Shown here: positions 5,189-6,416 of the stretch, piece by piece | Position numbering within the stretch: the stretch's first letter is position 1 | Layout: each line of letters opens with the position of its first letter | Assembly: GCA_959608595.1 (NCBI GenBank) | Contig: CAUHTB010000041.1 | Location: 1 to 6,416 of the forward strand | Length of the DNA stretch: 6,416 nucleotides | Reading direction: 5' to 3' | From: an uncultured Veillonella sp. | GTDB lineage: Bacteria > Bacillota > Negativicutes > Veillonellales > Veillonellaceae | The notes under the pieces: generated by a model | Told to the model about the DNA's origin: nothing | What the model saw: the letters and a program-made list of their open reading frames with translations, nothing else | Databases searched by the model: none | Made by a program: the position numbers and the translations under genes

Positions 5189-6416
5189 ATGGGAAAAGCA
5201 AAATCAGTATTCTTCTGTCAAAATTGTGGGGCTGAGTCTTCTAAGTGGATGGGCCGATGCCCACAATGTGGCGAATGGAATACATTAGTTGAAGAAATTA
5301 TTAAAGAAACTAAACATAGCCGTACACCTTCCCGAGGTGTGGGAAATCAAACAACAAAACCAACAGCTTTACCAGATATTGAAATTTCATCTCTCGCTCG
5401 TGTATCTACAACCTTTGGTGAAATCGACCGCGTATTAGGTGGTGGGATTGTTCCTGGGGCTCTTATGCTCTTAGGTGGTGATCCTGGTATAGGCAAGTCT
5501 ACACTACTTCTTCAAGTATCTCAAAAGGTGGCCGATACTGTAGGGACAGTTCTCTATGCATCAGGGGAAGAGTCTCAGTTACAACTTAAGCTTAGGGCAG
5601 AACGATTACATATCAATAGTGAACGATTACAAGTTATTGCAGATACAGATTTAGATCATATACTTGAGCAAGCTGATACAATGATGCCATCCTTACTTGT
5701 CATTGATTCTATTCAAACTATGTATACTGGTGATATTGATGCTGCTCCAGGCAGTGTTAGTCAAGTTCGAGAATGTACATCTCGACTCCTTCGATTTTGT
5801 AAAGAACGCAATATTCCTACGGTAATTATTGGACATGTTACTAAGGAAGGTAATATTGCAGGGCCCCGTATGTTAGAACATATGGTGGATGTAGTACTTT
5901 ACTTTGAAGGTGAACGGTCTTACCAATTCCGTATTTTGCGCTCTATCAAGAATCGTTTTGGCTCTACATCTGAAACAGGTATCTTTGCCATGGTTGAGGA
6001 AGGGTTACAAGAGTTATCTAATCCATCAGCTTCCTTATTGGCAGAACGATCTGATGAGGAAAGCGGCAGCGCCGTTATGATTTATCTTGAAGGGGTTCGT
6101 CCTATCCTTGTAGAGGTACAAAGCCTTGTTGTTACGACTGCTTTTGGTATGCCTAGAAGAACTGCAATCGGTTATGACCTTAATCGTTTAATAGTACTTT
6201 TGGCAGTATTAGAAAAACGTTGTGGTTTTACGTTAGGTAATAAGGATGTGTACGTTAACGTTATTGGTGGTCTCAAGGTTAATGAACCGGCTTGTGACTT
6301 GTCTATGGCCGTTGCTATTGTATCTAATTTAAAAAATCGTATTGTTCCTACCGATATGGTCATTTTAGGTGAAGTAGGGCTCACTGGTAATGTTCGTAGC
6401 ATTCCACGTATTGAAC
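5189..6416 (+). CDS. radA: RadA (Sms), DNA repair and branch-migration ATPase (3' truncated by window)
   Basis: An open frame of 409 codons with no stop before the window edge; RadA is normally about 455 residues, so about 45 are missing. RadA is a RecA-like helicase that extends recombination intermediates and aids branch migration and repair. The N-terminal zinc ribbon has C10-x2-C13 and C24-x2-C27. Walker A is GGDPGIGKST (96-105), Walker B LLVIDSIQT (169-177), and the RadA-specific KNRFG motif is at 254-258. The Lon-like domain begins around 285 (ESGSAVMIYLEGVRP) and continues to the edge. The ATG at 5189 follows GAGG (5181-5184) with a short 4-base spacer; the zinc ribbon starts right after, so a later start would break the family pattern. 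The gene is separated from clpC by 163 bases with a terminator. Confidence 0.95.
   Translation, partial: MGKAKSVFFCQNCGAESSKWMGRCPQCGEWNTLVEEIIKETKHSRTPSRGVGNQTTKPTALPDIEISSLARVSTTFGEIDRVLGGGIVPGALMLLGGDPGIGKSTLLLQVSQKVADTVGTVLYASGEESQLQLKLRAERLHINSERLQVIADTDLDHILEQADTMMPSLLVIDSIQTMYTGDIDAAPGSVSQVRECTSRLLRFCKERNIPTVIIGHVTKEGNIAGPRMLEHMVDVVLYFEGERSYQFRILRSIKNRFGSTSETGIFAMVEEGLQELSNPSASLLAERSDEESGSAVMIYLEGVRPILVEVQSLVVTTAFGMPRRTAIGYDLNRLIVLLAVLEKRCGFTLGNKDVYVNVIGGLKVNEPACDLSMAVAIVSNLKNRIVPTDMVILGEVGLTGNVRSIPRIE

Noticed and set aside
5076..5288. 70-residue plus-strand frame across the clpC-radA gap
   Set aside because: It runs through the terminator hairpin and then overlaps the radA zinc ribbon in another frame, with no ribosome binding site or recognisable motif.

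Overview
The window is a low-GC, Bacillota-type class III heat-shock operon, ctsR-mcsA-mcsB-clpC, followed by the 5' nine-tenths of radA. Gene order matches the ctsR-mcsA-mcsB-clpC-radA cluster known from Bacillus and many other Bacillota. Protein flavour and AT-rich codon use suggest a Negativicutes member such as Veillonella. That genus guess comes from general familiarity, not a database search.

Layout. Bases 1-43 hold the first 14 codons of a minus-strand gene that looks like S-adenosylmethionine decarboxylase (speD). Bases 44-371 are a divergent intergenic region. It carries a promoter for each direction, six exact RGTCAAA heptads (the CtsR half-site word), two one-mismatch heptads, and an unrelated 8-bp palindrome. 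ctsR (372-851), mcsA (858-1397) and mcsB (1407-2468) are packed with gaps of 6 and 9 bases. A 109-base gap with a small hairpin precedes clpC (2578-5025). The 163-base clpC-radA gap contains an extended -10 promoter, an imperfect dyad over it, and a strong intrinsic terminator ending only about 21 bases before the radA start codon. radA (5189 onward) is open to the window edge.

How the genes work together. CtsR represses the operon. McsA and McsB form the protein-arginine kinase that inactivates CtsR and marks damaged proteins with phosphoarginine. ClpC, with a ClpP encoded elsewhere, unfolds and degrades those proteins. RadA is a DNA-repair helicase and a conserved chromosomal neighbour without a known role in this circuit.

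I see no undescribed multi-gene system here; the genes are a known module. The points worth a second look are regulatory. The CtsR half-sites are arranged with 8-bp rather than the textbook 10-bp periodicity. The heat-sensing tetraglycine loop of CtsR reads Gly-Leu-Gly-Gly. radA appears to be reachable only by reading through a terminator hairpin.
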